64,000 nt of DNA from Lutispora thermophila DSM 19022 (GTDB lineage Bacteria > Bacillota > Clostridia > Lutisporales > Lutisporaceae). How positions within the stretch are numbered: position 1 is the first letter of the stretch; each line of letters opens with the position of its first letter. The stretch is from assembly GCF_900142105.1 (NCBI RefSeq), contig NZ_FQZS01000008.1, forward strand, positions 62,001 through 126,000, read 5' to 3'. The position numbers were made by a program, and so were the translations under genes. Positions 7,494 to 16,487 of this stretch are shown here, piece after piece. Under the pieces are notes generated by a model. The model saw only the letters and a program-made list of their open reading frames with translations. It did no database searches and was not told the origin of the DNA.

Positions 7494-9620
7494 TTATATG
7501 AGCCCTAGGAGACGAACAGTTTGGGTTACTATAAATGTTATTGTTATTCCTGCCATAGTAGGTATTAGGAAGGCTGCAAAAGTCCATTTCCAGCTCTTTG
7601 TTTCTTTTCTGATGGTCAGAAGAGTGGTACCACAGGGGAAGTGCATTAAGCAAAATAGCATTACATTAATTGCCGTGAGCCAAGTCCATCCGTTAGATAC
7701 CAGAAGATTTCTCAAGGCTTCCATGCTCTCCAACTCTATCATTGTACCTGTAGCCATGTAGCTCATGATAATTATGGGCATAACAATTTCATTGGCAGGA
7801 AGGCCTAATATGAAAGCCATCAATATATATCCATCCATACCCAATAGATGAGCAAAGGGTTGTAGGAAACCGGCGCCGTAATCCAGCAGGCTTATGCCGT
7901 TTATGTTCATATTTGCCATAAGCCATATTATTAGGCCAGCAGGAGCAGCCACAACAACGGCCCGACTTAAAACAAATATGGTCCTGTCAAGTATGGATCT
8001 TACTATTATTCTGCCCACCTGAGGCTTCCTATAAGGAGGAAGTTCCAGAGCGAAGGAAGATGGAATGCCCTTCAATATGGTTTTAGATAAGATTCTGGAT
8101 ACAAACAGGGTCATTATCACTCCCAAAACTATTACACCGGTTATCGTCAAGGTAGCAATTATTGCCTGAAGATGGCCCTTGGCAGCACCTGCAATGAATA
8201 TTGTTGTGATGGTGATCAACGTAGGAAAACGGCCATTACAAGGAACAAAGAAGTTTGTTAGAATGGCAATAAGCCTTTCTCTCGGAGAATCGATTATTCT
8301 GCAACCAATAACTCCGGCAGCATTGCACCCAAATCCCATGCACATGGTTAAAGCCTGCTTTCCATGGGCACATGCTTTTTTAAAGTAATTGTCAAGATTA
8401 AAGGCCACCCTAGGCAAGTAGCCCAGATCTTCTAAAAAAGTGAACAAAGGAAAGAATATGGCCATGGGCGGCAGCATTACGGATACGACCCAGGCAAGGG
8501 TTCTATAAACGCCAAGAACCAGAGCTCCATGAAGCCAATCCGGTAGATCATACTTTATAAATAATAATGTTAACTTGTCTTCTATGGCAAAGAGGACATT
8601 TGCTATGGCAGAAGATGGAACATTAGCTCCTTCGATGGTTATCCAGAATACTATTCCCAACAATGCAATCATTATTGGAATACCGAATAATTTTGATGTT
8701 AATATGTCATCGATTTTTCTATCCAACCGATTATAAGTTTTGTTTTTTATATGCACTACCTGTCTACTTATGCTTTCCGCAAACTTCACTATGCTTGACA
8801 CTATTTCATCCCGTATTGAGCTGTATTGGATTTGATTTGTTTCTATTCCAGGTATTATATTTAACTCTGCCAGATCAATGTCTAAGTATTTATATATGGA
8901 TTTAAGTATGGTTTTGTCACCATCTATGAGCTTCAAGCTTACCCATTTGCTGTTGATTTTATTGCTTATCAAAGGTTTTATCTTTTCATCTATAGATTCA
9001 ATTATGGCTTCAATATTTTTATCATAGGGTATTTTCACCGGTTTTGTTGATATTTCACCACTGCATACTTTATATACTGCTTCCATTAGCTTTTCCAAGC
9101 CTTCTCCATTTCTGGCATTTGTTCCTACAACAGGTATGCCTAGAATATCTGATAATTTGTCCAAGTCTATTCCTATGTTCTTTCTTCTTGCTTCATCCAT
9201 GAGATTGACGCATAGAACTACTTTATCCGTCATTTCAAGTATCTGTAGAACCAGGTTAAGATTTCTTTCCAGGCAAGTTGCGTCAGCTACAACAATTGTA
9301 GCGTGGGGATTGCCGAAACATATAAAATCTCTTGCGATTTCTTCTTCCACTGAATTGGATAATAAGGAATAGGTTCCCGGTAAATCTACTAAGACAAAAT
9401 TTTTGCCCTTGAACTTATAATTGCCTTGAGCAGTTGTAACTGTTTTTCCTGTCCAGTTGCCTGTATGTTGATTTAAGCCGGTGAGACTGTTAAAGACTGT
9501 GCTTTTGCCTGTATTGGGATTTCCCGCTAAGGCCAATACTATATCATCTGTGGAACTCAGCTGTATGTTCAACATTTCTTTCAGCGTGCTAATACCCGTT
9601 GATTGGCTGGTAAGCCCCAT
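7494..9620 (-). CDS. feoB: Ferrous iron transporter FeoB
   Basis: A 708-residue inner-membrane Fe(II) importer. The N-terminal GTPase domain has G1 GNPNTGKST (about 33-41), G3 DLPGTYSL and G4 NLMDEA. A helical insert follows, then the membrane core with paired Gate motifs (LPRVAFNLDNYFKKACAHGKQAL, shortened, and MGFGCNAAGV) and LPANEIVMP. Length is normal. The ATG follows GGGGGG. feoA lies 18 bases upstream and a DtxR-type regulator is divergent, so an iron-regulated operon is likely. No FeoC or extra C-terminal cysteine domain is visible. Confidence 0.95.
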   Translation of the reverse strand: MGLTSQSTGISTLKEMLNIQLSSTDDIVLALAGNPNTGKSTVFNSLTGLNQHTGNWTGKTVTTAQGNYKFKGKNFVLVDLPGTYSLLSNSVEEEIARDFICFGNPHATIVVADATCLERNLNLVLQILEMTDKVVLCVNLMDEARRKNIGIDLDKLSDILGIPVVGTNARNGEGLEKLMEAVYKVCSGEISTKPVKIPYDKNIEAIIESIDEKIKPLISNKINSKWVSLKLIDGDKTILKSIYKYLDIDLAELNIIPGIETNQIQYSSIRDEIVSSIVKFAESISRQVVHIKNKTYNRLDRKIDDILTSKLFGIPIMIALLGIVFWITIEGANVPSSAIANVLFAIEDKLTLLFIKYDLPDWLHGALVLGVYRTLAWVVSVMLPPMAIFFPLFTFLEDLGYLPRVAFNLDNYFKKACAHGKQALTMCMGFGCNAAGVIGCRIIDSPRERLIAILTNFFVPCNGRFPTLITITTIFIAGAAKGHLQAIIATLTITGVIVLGVIMTLFVSRILSKTILKGIPSSFALELPPYRKPQVGRIIVRSILDRTIFVLSRAVVVAAPAGLIIWLMANMNINGISLLDYGAGFLQPFAHLLGMDGYILMAFILGLPANEIVMPIIIMSYMATGTMIELESMEALRNLLVSNGWTWLTAINVMLFCLMHFPCGTTLLTIRKETKSWKWTFAAFLIPTMAGITITFIVTQTVRLLGLI

Positions 9621-9638
9621 ATTGTACCCCCCATTTAT

Positions 9639-9878
9639 TTATAATAATTCTACCAATATTTTTGATGCCTCTTCGGAACGGAGAGCGATTACTGCTCCGC
9701 GGATTTCATATGCTATTGGATCACCTGAAGGACTTTTTCGAAGTGATTCTACAATTGTATCTACAATAAGGCCTAAATCCAGCATTCTTCTTCTGATATT
9801 ACCCTTTGCAGTTATTTCTTTTACTTTGGCGCTTTTGCCACAAGGAATAAGATGCAATGGAACTATATTATTATTCAC
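9639..9878 (-). CDS. feoA: FeoA domain protein
   Basis: I start this at GTG 9878, preceded by GGAGGTG, instead of an upstream TTG at 9911 that has no ribosome site and runs through it. The 79-residue product is a small SH3-like FeoA domain: IVPLHLIPCGKSAKV, GNIRRRMLDLGLIVDT, and DPIAYEIRGAVIALRSEEA. FeoA is a cytosolic partner of FeoB needed for Fe(II) uptake in several bacteria; its biochemical role is not settled. It is the first gene of the feoAB unit. Confidence 0.9.
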   Translation of the reverse strand: MNNNIVPLHLIPCGKSAKVKEITAKGNIRRRMLDLGLIVDTIVESLRKSPSGDPIAYEIRGAVIALRSEEASKILVELL

Positions 9879-9903
9879 ATTATCACCTCCAAAGCTATTA
9901 AAG

Positions 9904-9936
9904 TTAGCCAATGGTAAAATTGTTATCTATGGCTAA
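9904..9936. promoter_or_regulatory. Inverted repeat in the feoA / regulator intergenic region
   Basis: TTAGCCA (9904-9910) and TGGCTAA (9930-9936) form a perfect inverted repeat spaced by 19 bases between feoA and the divergent DtxR-type gene. DtxR-family operators often contain TTAG...CTAA half-sites, so this is a candidate metal-dependent operator. The spacing is not the canonical one. Confidence 0.4.
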
Positions 9937-10013
9937 TATATGAGTGATATAGGAAATGTGTTACACATATGATTTAAATGAAAAGAATATAATAGAGATT
10001 GGGATGTGGTTTC

Positions 10014-10535
10014 ATGAATGGAAATCAAGGTTTTCATACTGTTAGGGGATATGAAATACTGGGCAAACAACAACAGGTATTGTCCCACAGTATGGAAGAT
10101 TATCTTGAAATGATATATAGAAGCAGTATGGTTGAAGGGTATACGCGCATTAATACACTGGCAGAATTGTTGAATGTTCAGGCACCTTCAGCCACCAGAA
10201 TGGTGCAGAAGCTGTCAAAGCTAGGATTTGTAAAATATGAAAGGTACAGCATCGTAAGGCTTACCCCAAAGGGAGAAAAAGTAGGAAAATTTCTTCTCGA
10301 CAGGCATCAGATAATTGAGGAATTTTTAAAGCTTATAGGGGTGGAGGACAAGTTGTTAAAAAACGTTGAACTTATTGAGCACAATGTTACTGTGGATGCC
10401 CTTAATAAAATAGAGATGTTGAATAAGTTCTTTAATACATATCCGGAAACATTGGAAAAATTTATGGAATACAGGATGGCATGTAATAAAAAAGAAAATG
10501 GAACTTCAGGAACAGTCCCTTATGAATCAGTTTAA
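10014..10535 (+). CDS. DtxR/MntR-family metal-dependent transcription regulator
   Basis: About 173 residues from ATG 10014 (a TTG at 9999 is also in frame). The winged helix is clear: MEDYLEMIYRSSMVEGYTRI, LAELLNVQAPSATRMVQKL, and LGFVKYERYSIVRLTPKGE. The helical metal-binding dimer domain follows, with RHQIIEEFLKLIGV, VELIEHNVTVDAL and further ligands. This is the MntR/IdeR plan without a C-terminal SH3 domain. Members repress metal uptake genes when loaded with Fe(II) or Mn(II). Its divergent placement to feoAB points to control of iron uptake; whether iron or manganese is the signal cannot be told. Confidence 0.88.
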   Translation: MNGNQGFHTVRGYEILGKQQQVLSHSMEDYLEMIYRSSMVEGYTRINTLAELLNVQAPSATRMVQKLSKLGFVKYERYSIVRLTPKGEKVGKFLLDRHQIIEEFLKLIGVEDKLLKNVELIEHNVTVDALNKIEMLNKFFNTYPETLEKFMEYRMACNKKENGTSGTVPYESV

Positions 10536-10568
10536 AAAGACTGCGATTGCAGATTCTTTAATGATTCA

Positions 10569-10590
10569 TGCGGGGCAAACCAACCCCGCA
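10569..10590. repeat. Hairpin sharing 16 bases with the 7336 terminator
   Basis: TGCGGGG (10569-10575), 8-base loop, CCCCGCA (10584-10590), preceded by the same AATGATTCA as at 7336. It lies between convergent genes and may end either transcript, although the T tract is short. Confidence 0.6.
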
Positions 10591-10598
10591 TTTCCAAT

Positions 10599-10796
10599 CT
10601 AAGATCTTCCGTTTTGAAAAAGGTCTATGCCGCCAAGAGCCATATGGGCGAGACCTAGACCTATGAGGCCTGCTCCTATTGCGACTCTTGTATCCCTTTT
10701 GGTCATGCCATGCTTGCGCATGTCTTTAACCCTCATTGCGGTACCAGTGGCTGTAACTGCAGTACCAAGTAATGTAGGGATCAATCCTTCGCGCAT
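10599..10796 (-). CDS. Small hydrophobic protein of unknown function
   Basis: The ATG at 10796 is preceded by GAGGAGG at six bases; the longer TTG frame would start at that site. The 65-residue product has a hydrophobic N-terminal part (LIPTLLGTAVTATGTAM), a basic middle (RVKDMRKHGMTKRDTR) and a second hydrophobic stretch (VAIGAGLIGLGLAHMAL). This suggests a two-segment membrane protein with a cytosolic loop. I do not recognise a named family. It is monocistronic, convergent to the DtxR-type gene. Confidence 0.65.
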   Translation of the reverse strand: MREGLIPTLLGTAVTATGTAMRVKDMRKHGMTKRDTRVAIGAGLIGLGLAHMALGGIDLFQNGRS

Positions 10797-10869
10797 AAAA
10801 AACCTCCTCAATATGAAGATTTAGATTTGCAAGTAGTGTTTGATATTCTGCGTCCTAATATACTAGGAA

Positions 10870-11559
10870 CTATTGAGAATCGTCTTTAGCGTAAAAATTT
10901 TTAAGCCCAAAGGATTCAAAAACCTTTTTAATGTAAAACAAAGTTTTTTCCCTGGCTTCCTCTTCAGAATAGCTGGTTTGGTTTTTGACCAGTCTCGTGA
11001 GCATACCTTGATACATAAGCAATACCATTTCGTTTAGTTTATCCACATCTTTTGCTTTAATATAAGCTGCATTTATGCATGGCTTAAGCAATGTGAGGTT
11101 TCTTTCATATATGTTCTCCCCCAAAAGCATTGGCTTAATATCTTCCTCAGTATCCTCCAATTCTTCTGGAAATATTGAATAATAATCCTTTATAGAGTGG
11201 TTCAATTTGCTACTGTGTTTTCCAAAGAATATTTCATTGTAAATTTTAGGCATACTATAAGAATGACGGCAAAAGCACTCCCATACCTTGAAATACCTTT
11301 CTATTGGATTTCTGACGTCTTTCGTATAACATTTCAAATCGTATATATAATCCTTAAGATAACTTAGTGAAGCATAGAAAGTTAGATGTTCCAAATCTTC
11401 AAAATAATTGTATAGTGTAGCGCTGTTATAGCCTGCTATGTCTGCCACCTCACGAACTGACAAGGCTTCTATGCCCTTTTCATCTATTATCTTCTTTGCT
11501 GCATCGATAAAATATCCCATCATTCTTCTTTTTTGTAAAGTTTTCTTATCCACATTCAT
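10870..11559 (-). CDS. TetR-family transcriptional regulator
   Basis: About 229 residues from ATG 11559, chosen because GAGGT lies seven bases before it (ATG 11577 is also in frame). The N-terminal helix-turn-helix reads DAAKKIIDEKGIEALSVREV then ADIAGYNSATLYNYFEDLEH, the classical TetR pattern with a tyrosine pair at the recognition helix. The C-terminal ligand domain is not diagnostic. It is divergent from the betaine reductase genes with about 220 bases between the starts, so it may control them, sensing betaine or a related compound. That is inferred from position only. Confidence 0.85.
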   Translation of the reverse strand: MNVDKKTLQKRRMMGYFIDAAKKIIDEKGIEALSVREVADIAGYNSATLYNYFEDLEHLTFYASLSYLKDYIYDLKCYTKDVRNPIERYFKVWECFCRHSYSMPKIYNEIFFGKHSSKLNHSIKDYYSIFPEELEDTEEDIKPMLLGENIYERNLTLLKPCINAAYIKAKDVDKLNEMVLLMYQGMLTRLVKNQTSYSEEEAREKTLFYIKKVFESFGLKNFYAKDDSQ

Positions 11560-11690
11560 CTTAAATACCTCATTCATTAGACAGAATTCAATAATAATTA
11601 TAGCATGTGAATTACATATTGAAAAACATACAATTTTTCTAGGGCTAAGAAAGCATAACCATATATAATCACGATTAAAAAATAAACAAG

Positions 11691-11766
11691 TTTACATTAT
11701 AAACTATATTATGTTACAATTAAAATATCACAAAATTAACACAATTATGCTATTGAAAAATAGCAT
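11691..11766 (+). promoter_or_regulatory. Promoter and leader hairpin of the betaine reductase operon
   Basis: TTTACA (11691-11696), an 18-base spacer and TACAAT (11715-11720) form a likely sigma-A promoter. A hairpin ATGCTATT-GAAA-AATAGCAT (11747-11766) stands just before the ribosome site AGGAG; it could protect the mRNA or be an operator for the divergent TetR protein. Confidence 0.55.
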
Positions 11767-11782
11767 TGGAAGGAGTGGAAAA

Positions 11783-13108
11783 ATGAGACTGGAAATTGGA
11801 AATTTCTATGTAAAGGACATGGTGTTTGGAGCTAAAACCGAATTCAAGGATGGTCTTCTGACTATCAACAAAGAAGAAGCTCTGAGAGTTGTTTTTGAGG
11901 ACGAGCATATCACAGAAGCAGATCTTTATATTGTGAAGCCTGGAGATATGGTTCGTCTGGTGCCTGTAAAGGAAGCTATTGAAGCAAGATGCAGGATAGG
12001 CGGTGGACCTGTATTTCCGGGAGTGACAGGAGAACTCATGCAGACAGGAAATGGCAAAATCCATGCCATTAAGGATTCAAGCATACTTGTGGTAGGAAAG
12101 CACTGGGGCGGTTTCCAGGACGGACTTATAGATATGGGCGGAGAAGGAGCTAAATATACTTATTATTCACAGCTGAAAAACCTGGTTCTGGTTGCAGATA
12201 CCGATGAAGATTTCGAGAAGAGAGAGCAGCAAAAGAAAAATCATGCCCTGAGGTGGGCAGGTATGAGACTTGCTGAATATGTAGGCAAATGTGTTGAAAA
12301 TCTTGAACCAGAAGAAACAGAAGTTTATGAACTGGAGCCTATAACGAAGAGATCAGCAGAAGTAAATGCACTTCCAAGCGTAGTCCTTGTTCTTCAGCCT
12401 CAGTCACAGATGGAGGAATTGGGATATAATGATCTGGTTTATGGCTGGGACTGCAACAGAATGCTCCCAACCTTCATGCATCCTAATGAGGTATTGGACG
12501 GAGCCATGATATCTGGTTCATTTATGCCTTGCTCTTCAAAATGGTCAACTTATGATTTTCAGAACTTCCCTATGATAAAGAGATTATATAAAGAACATGG
12601 AAAGACTATTAACTTCCTCGGGGTTATAATGTCAAACCTGAATGTTGCTCTTGACCAGAAGCAGAGAGCTGCACTTTTCGTGGCACAGATGGCAAAATCT
12701 TTAGGCGCTGATTCGGCTATTGTAGCTGAAGAGGGATATGGAAATCCTGATGCTGATTTTATTGCTTGCATAGTTGCCATGGAAGATGCAGGAATCAAGA
12801 CTGTAGGGTTGACTAATGAATGTACAGGAAGGGATGGTGCTTCACAGCCTTTGGTTGCTTTGGATGAAAAAGCAAACGCCATAGTATCCTGCGGAAATGT
12901 ATCTGAACTCATCGAACTTCCTCCTATGGAAACGGTTTTAGGAGAGCTGGAATCCTTAGCAAGAGACGGTTTGTCCGGAGGATGGAGCAATGATGCAATA
13001 TTAGGCCCATCTGTCAGGGAAGACGGCTCAATTATAATGGAAAATAACGCCATATTCTGCGGAGATATGGTTGTGGGTTGGTCAACGAAGACCATGAAAG
13101 AGTTTTAG
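11783..13108 (+). CDS. grdI: Glycine/sarcosine/betaine reductase component B, alpha (proprotein) subunit
   Basis: 441 residues from the ATG at 11783, well placed after AAGGAGTGG; an upstream ATG at 11711 lacks this. It matches the GrdE/GrdG/GrdI proprotein family, which is cut to give two chains, one carrying a pyruvoyl group that binds the amino substrate as a Schiff base. The likely cleavage cysteine is Cys250 in SGSFMPCSSKWSTYDFQ. LTNECTGRDGASQPLVAL is another family signature. It is followed at 13 bases by the selenoprotein subunit and then a BCCT transporter, so betaine (GrdI) is the best substrate guess; sarcosine remains possible. Components A and C are not in the window. Confidence 0.88.
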   Translation: MRLEIGNFYVKDMVFGAKTEFKDGLLTINKEEALRVVFEDEHITEADLYIVKPGDMVRLVPVKEAIEARCRIGGGPVFPGVTGELMQTGNGKIHAIKDSSILVVGKHWGGFQDGLIDMGGEGAKYTYYSQLKNLVLVADTDEDFEKREQQKKNHALRWAGMRLAEYVGKCVENLEPEETEVYELEPITKRSAEVNALPSVVLVLQPQSQMEELGYNDLVYGWDCNRMLPTFMHPNEVLDGAMISGSFMPCSSKWSTYDFQNFPMIKRLYKEHGKTINFLGVIMSNLNVALDQKQRAALFVAQMAKSLGADSAIVAEEGYGNPDADFIACIVAMEDAGIKTVGLTNECTGRDGASQPLVALDEKANAIVSCGNVSELIELPPMETVLGELESLARDGLSGGWSNDAILGPSVREDGSIIMENNAIFCGDMVVGWSTKTMKEF

Positions 13109-13121
13109 GGAGGTGTAATAG

Positions 13122-14444
13122 ATGAAAAAAGCTATTTTATATATAAACCAGTTTTTTGGACAAATAGGCGGAGAAGAAATGGCCGATTATGCTCCTGAAG
13201 TAAGAGAAGGCCTGGTAGGACCGGCTTTGGAGCTTCAAAAACAGCTTGGTGAAGAATATCAGGTTACACATACAATCATATGTGGTGACAACTTTATGGG
13301 CTCAAGACAGGAAGAAGCAATAAAAACCATATTAAGTTCCTTGGAAGGAAAAGATTTTGATATATTCTTTGCAGGACCTGCATTCAGAGCCGGAAGATAT
13401 GGAAACGCCTGCGGAAATATATGCAAAGCTGTTAAAGAAAAATTCAATGTACCAGTAATAACTTCAATGAATGAAGAAAACCCTGGCGTTGAAATGTTCA
13501 GGAAGGATATGTATATTTTTAAAGGCGGAGCAAGTGCAGCTTCTATGAGAAAAGATGTAGCTGCTATGGCTAGGTTTGCTAAAAAGCTTATGAATGGGGA
13601 AGAGCTTTTTTCGGCTGAAGAAGAAGGCTATTTTGGAAGAGGCATAAGGAGACAGGTTTATCTTGATCCTCCGGTAAATGCAGCAGACAGAGTAATCGAT
13701 ATGCTTCTTAAAAAGATAAGAGGAGAAGAGTTCAAAAGCGAGCTTCCAATACCTCCATCAGACCTGGTACCTATAGCACCGGCTATTTCACCGGATGAAT
13801 TAAGCAAGATAAAGGTTGCTCTTGTAACCTCCGGAGGCATTGTGCCAGTTGGAAATCCTGACAGAATTCAATCTGCATCAGCAACTAAATGGGGCAAATA
13901 CGATATATCTGAGCTTGATGATTTGGTAGAGGGGGAATTCATGACAATTCATGCCGGTTATGATCCTGCAGCAGCCAATGCTGATCCTGATGTAGTAGTT
14001 CCATTGGATGCTCTTAGAGCTTATGAAAGAGAAGGAAAGATAGGCGGAGTTTATAAATACTTTTATGCTACTGTTGGTACCGGTACCACTCAGGCAGAAG
14101 CAGCAAGAATGGGAAGGGAGATTGCTGCAGAACTTGTGGCGGATGGTGTAAAGGCAGTTATACTAACCTCCACTTGAGGTACTTGTACACGTTGCGGTGC
14201 AACCATGACAAGAGAAATCGAAAAAGCTGGTATAACCATAGTGCAGATGGCTAATCTGATACCTGTGGCAAAGACAGTGGGATCAAACAGAATGGTACCT
14301 ACAATATCAATACCATATCCGCTTGGTGATCCAAGCACACCGAAGGAAGTTCAGTTCAAGCTTCGTTATCATAGAGTGGGTGTTGCACTGGATGCACTCA
14401 CGGCTGACATAAAAGAGCAAACCGTATTCAAAGTTAAAATATAA
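13122..14444 (+). CDS. grdH: Betaine reductase component B, selenocysteine subunit (UGA read as Sec)
   Basis: One gene of 440 residues across an in-frame TGA at 14175-14177 (codon 352). The frame continues without a break as U-GTCTRCG, giving UxxCxxC, the active-site pattern of GrdB/GrdF/GrdH. Both sides are recognisably the family (QFFGQIGGEEMADYAPEV near the start; IPYPLGDPSTPKEVQFKL near the end). A gene finder would split it in two. With the pyruvoyl subunit it cleaves the C-N bond of betaine, passing a carboxymethyl group to the selenoprotein GrdA. Translation needs SelA, SelB, SelC and SelD, which are elsewhere. Substrate is assigned from the neighbouring transporter. Confidence 0.93.
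14175..14203 (+). promoter_or_regulatory. UGA selenocysteine codon and downstream hairpin (SECIS candidate)
   Basis: The UGA at 14175 is followed 13 bases later by a GTTGC-GGT-GCAAC hairpin (14191-14203). That is the position and small apical loop expected of a bacterial SECIS element in the coding region. Confidence 0.75.
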
Positions 14445-14462
14445 TGAAATGAGGGCTACCAT

Positions 14463-15935
14463 ATGAAGGAAATTAAGAAAGACAACACAGTATATATTAT
14501 TTCCTTGATAGTGGTATTTGCCATTGTTGGCTGGGGACTTATTACTCCAGCCAACTTTGGAAATGCTGCAAATGCTTTATTTTACTATTTAGTGGATAAT
14601 TTCGGCTGGTTTTATCTCACATCCATGTTTCTATTCGTAGTATTTTGCATTATAATTGGCTTTTCCAGGTATGGAGACATAAAACTGGGGCCAGATGATT
14701 CTAAGCCTGAATTCAGTACAGTTTCCTGGTTTGGAATGCTGTTCGGATCTGGAATGGGCATAGGACTTGTATTCTGGGGAGTGGCAGAGCCGTTAAACCA
14801 TTATCTTAATCCTTTAGGGTTGGAAGGAGCCACAGCAGAGGCAGCTAACTTTGCTATGAAGCAATCCTTTTTCCATTGGGGCATACATCCATGGGCTAAC
14901 TATGCAGTAATAGGTCTTGCATTGGGATACTTCCAATTTAGAAAAAATGCCCCTGGCCTTATTAGCAGTATTTTTCTCCCATTAATAGGTGAAAAGGGTG
15001 TCAGAGGACCTATAGGAAAAACCATCGATATACTTGCAATATTTGCCACAGTTGCCGGAGTTGCTACATCTCTTGGCATCGGAACACTTCAGATAAACAG
15101 CGGACTTAACTTCATGTTTGGATTGCCAACTACAACCATTATACAGCTTACAATAATCGCTGTGATAACAGTAATATATGTTTGGACTGCTGTTAGTGGC
15201 ATAGATAAAGGCATAAAACTTTTATCTGATATTAACCTTGTTCTGGCTTTTGCAATTTTAGTATTATCAATAATCATCGGTCCAAAGGTAGCCATGCTTA
15301 ATTCTTTGACAAACGGTATCGGAAATTACATTGACAAATTTGTATATGACAGTTTCCATATCGAAGCCTTCGGAGACAACAGTTGGATTGGTGGTTGGAC
15401 CATATTCTACTGGGCTTGGTGGATTGCTTGGGCACCATTTGTAGGCACATTCATCGCTAGAATATCAAAGGGAAGGACCATAAGAGAATTCGTTCTAGGT
15501 GTTATATTAGCTCCCACGCTTGCTTCATTGATATGGTTTGCAGTATTCGGAACTCTTGGCATCAAGCTTGGACCAGATGTGGCAGCAGAGGCCATTAAGG
15601 TTACAGAAACAGCATTCTTCGTAGTAATGAGCAAATATCCTTTAGGTTTCATAATATCCGTCATTGCAGTAATCCTGCTGTGCACTTTCTTTATAACATC
15701 TGCCAATTCAGCAACTTTTGTATTGGGAATGATGTCACAGCAAGGAGATTTAGACCCAACAACTTCAAAAAAAATACTCTGGGGTATGGTACAGGCACTG
15801 CTTGCATTCGCACTGCTATTGGGAGGTGGCCTTAATGCCCTGCAAACAGCATCTATTGCAGCAGCTTTCCCCTTTGCCATAGTAATGATATTTGCATGTG
15901 TAGCATTAATGAAAGCCTTAAGGCAGGAGAAATAA
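14463..15935 (+). CDS. BCCT-family betaine/carnitine/choline transporter
   Basis: 490 residues with about twelve membrane helices. Diagnostic stretches are GSGMGIGLVFWGVAEPLNHY, HWGIHPWANYAVIGLALGYF, and the aromatic box FYWAWWIAWAPFVGTFIARI that binds the trimethylammonium group. The glycine-rich GMGIG segment is typical of sodium-coupled members such as BetP and OpuD. It starts 18 bases after grdH and should supply betaine as electron acceptor for the reductase, rather than serve only in osmoprotection. It lacks a long C-terminal osmosensor tail, which fits a nutritional role (inference). Confidence 0.93.
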   Translation: MKEIKKDNTVYIISLIVVFAIVGWGLITPANFGNAANALFYYLVDNFGWFYLTSMFLFVVFCIIIGFSRYGDIKLGPDDSKPEFSTVSWFGMLFGSGMGIGLVFWGVAEPLNHYLNPLGLEGATAEAANFAMKQSFFHWGIHPWANYAVIGLALGYFQFRKNAPGLISSIFLPLIGEKGVRGPIGKTIDILAIFATVAGVATSLGIGTLQINSGLNFMFGLPTTTIIQLTIIAVITVIYVWTAVSGIDKGIKLLSDINLVLAFAILVLSIIIGPKVAMLNSLTNGIGNYIDKFVYDSFHIEAFGDNSWIGGWTIFYWAWWIAWAPFVGTFIARISKGRTIREFVLGVILAPTLASLIWFAVFGTLGIKLGPDVAAEAIKVTETAFFVVMSKYPLGFIISVIAVILLCTFFITSANSATFVLGMMSQQGDLDPTTSKKILWGMVQALLAFALLLGGGLNALQTASIAAAFPFAIVMIFACVALMKALRQEK

Positions 15936-15940
15936 GAACG

Positions 15941-15966
15941 CAAAACCGGCAACTGCCGGTTTTGTA
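15941..15966 (+). terminator. Terminator of the betaine reductase operon
   Basis: CAAAACCGGC, loop AACT, GCCGGTTTTG, just after the transporter stop. Confidence 0.85.
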
Positions 15967-16073
15967 TTTTGTGTTATACCTATGATTTGAGCCAAAGCTG
16001 TGGTAAAATCTAGGTTAATAGAGCTTCTAGGAAAATGCAATCCAAAGAATGACATAAGAAAGGAGCATGTCAA

Positions 16074-16487
16074 TTGAACATAGTAGTTATAGATGGACAA
16101 GGTGGAAAAATGGGAAAGATGATAGTGGAACAGTTGAAAGAAAAATATCCTTCTCTACAGTTGATAGCCATAGGTACCAACAGCATTGCTACTGCAGCAA
16201 TGATGAAGGCCGGAGCCGACTATGGAGCCACTGGTGAAAATCCAGTGATGGTTGCAAGCAAAGATGCGGATATAATCATAGGCCCCATAGGTATTGTCAT
16301 AGCTGACTCCATGTTGGGCGAGGTCACACCTGCCATGGCTAAGGCCGTTGGACAGAGCAGAGCAGAAAAGATATTGATTCCTGTTAACAAATGCAACAGC
16401 CATGTGGTAGGGGCACAGGACCTGCCTATGTCAGAATATATAAAGCAGGCAGTGGAAATTGCCGGCCAACTTATTGATGACAAGTAA
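16074..16487 (+). CDS. DUF3842 family protein
   Basis: 137 residues starting at TTG 16074, with AAGGAG suitably placed. The start MNIVVIDGQGGKMGKMIVE is a Rossmann-like nucleotide-binding loop. GATGENPVMVASKDADIIIG, PIGIVIADSMLGEVTPAMA and VNKCNSHVVG follow, the pattern of the DUF3842 family found in anaerobic Firmicutes. Function is unknown; a nucleotide or dinucleotide ligand is likely from the glycine loop. It lies behind a terminator, so it is probably expressed apart from the betaine genes. Its last 17 bases overlap the end of the convergent kinase gene. Confidence 0.8.
   Translation: MNIVVIDGQGGKMGKMIVEQLKEKYPSLQLIAIGTNSIATAAMMKAGADYGATGENPVMVASKDADIIIGPIGIVIADSMLGEVTPAMAKAVGQSRAEKILIPVNKCNSHVVGAQDLPMSEYIKQAVEIAGQLIDDK

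Noticed and set aside
10627-10824. Plus-strand frame opposite the small hydrophobic protein
   Set aside because: It mirrors the minus-strand gene, which has a strong ribosome site; the plus frame has none.
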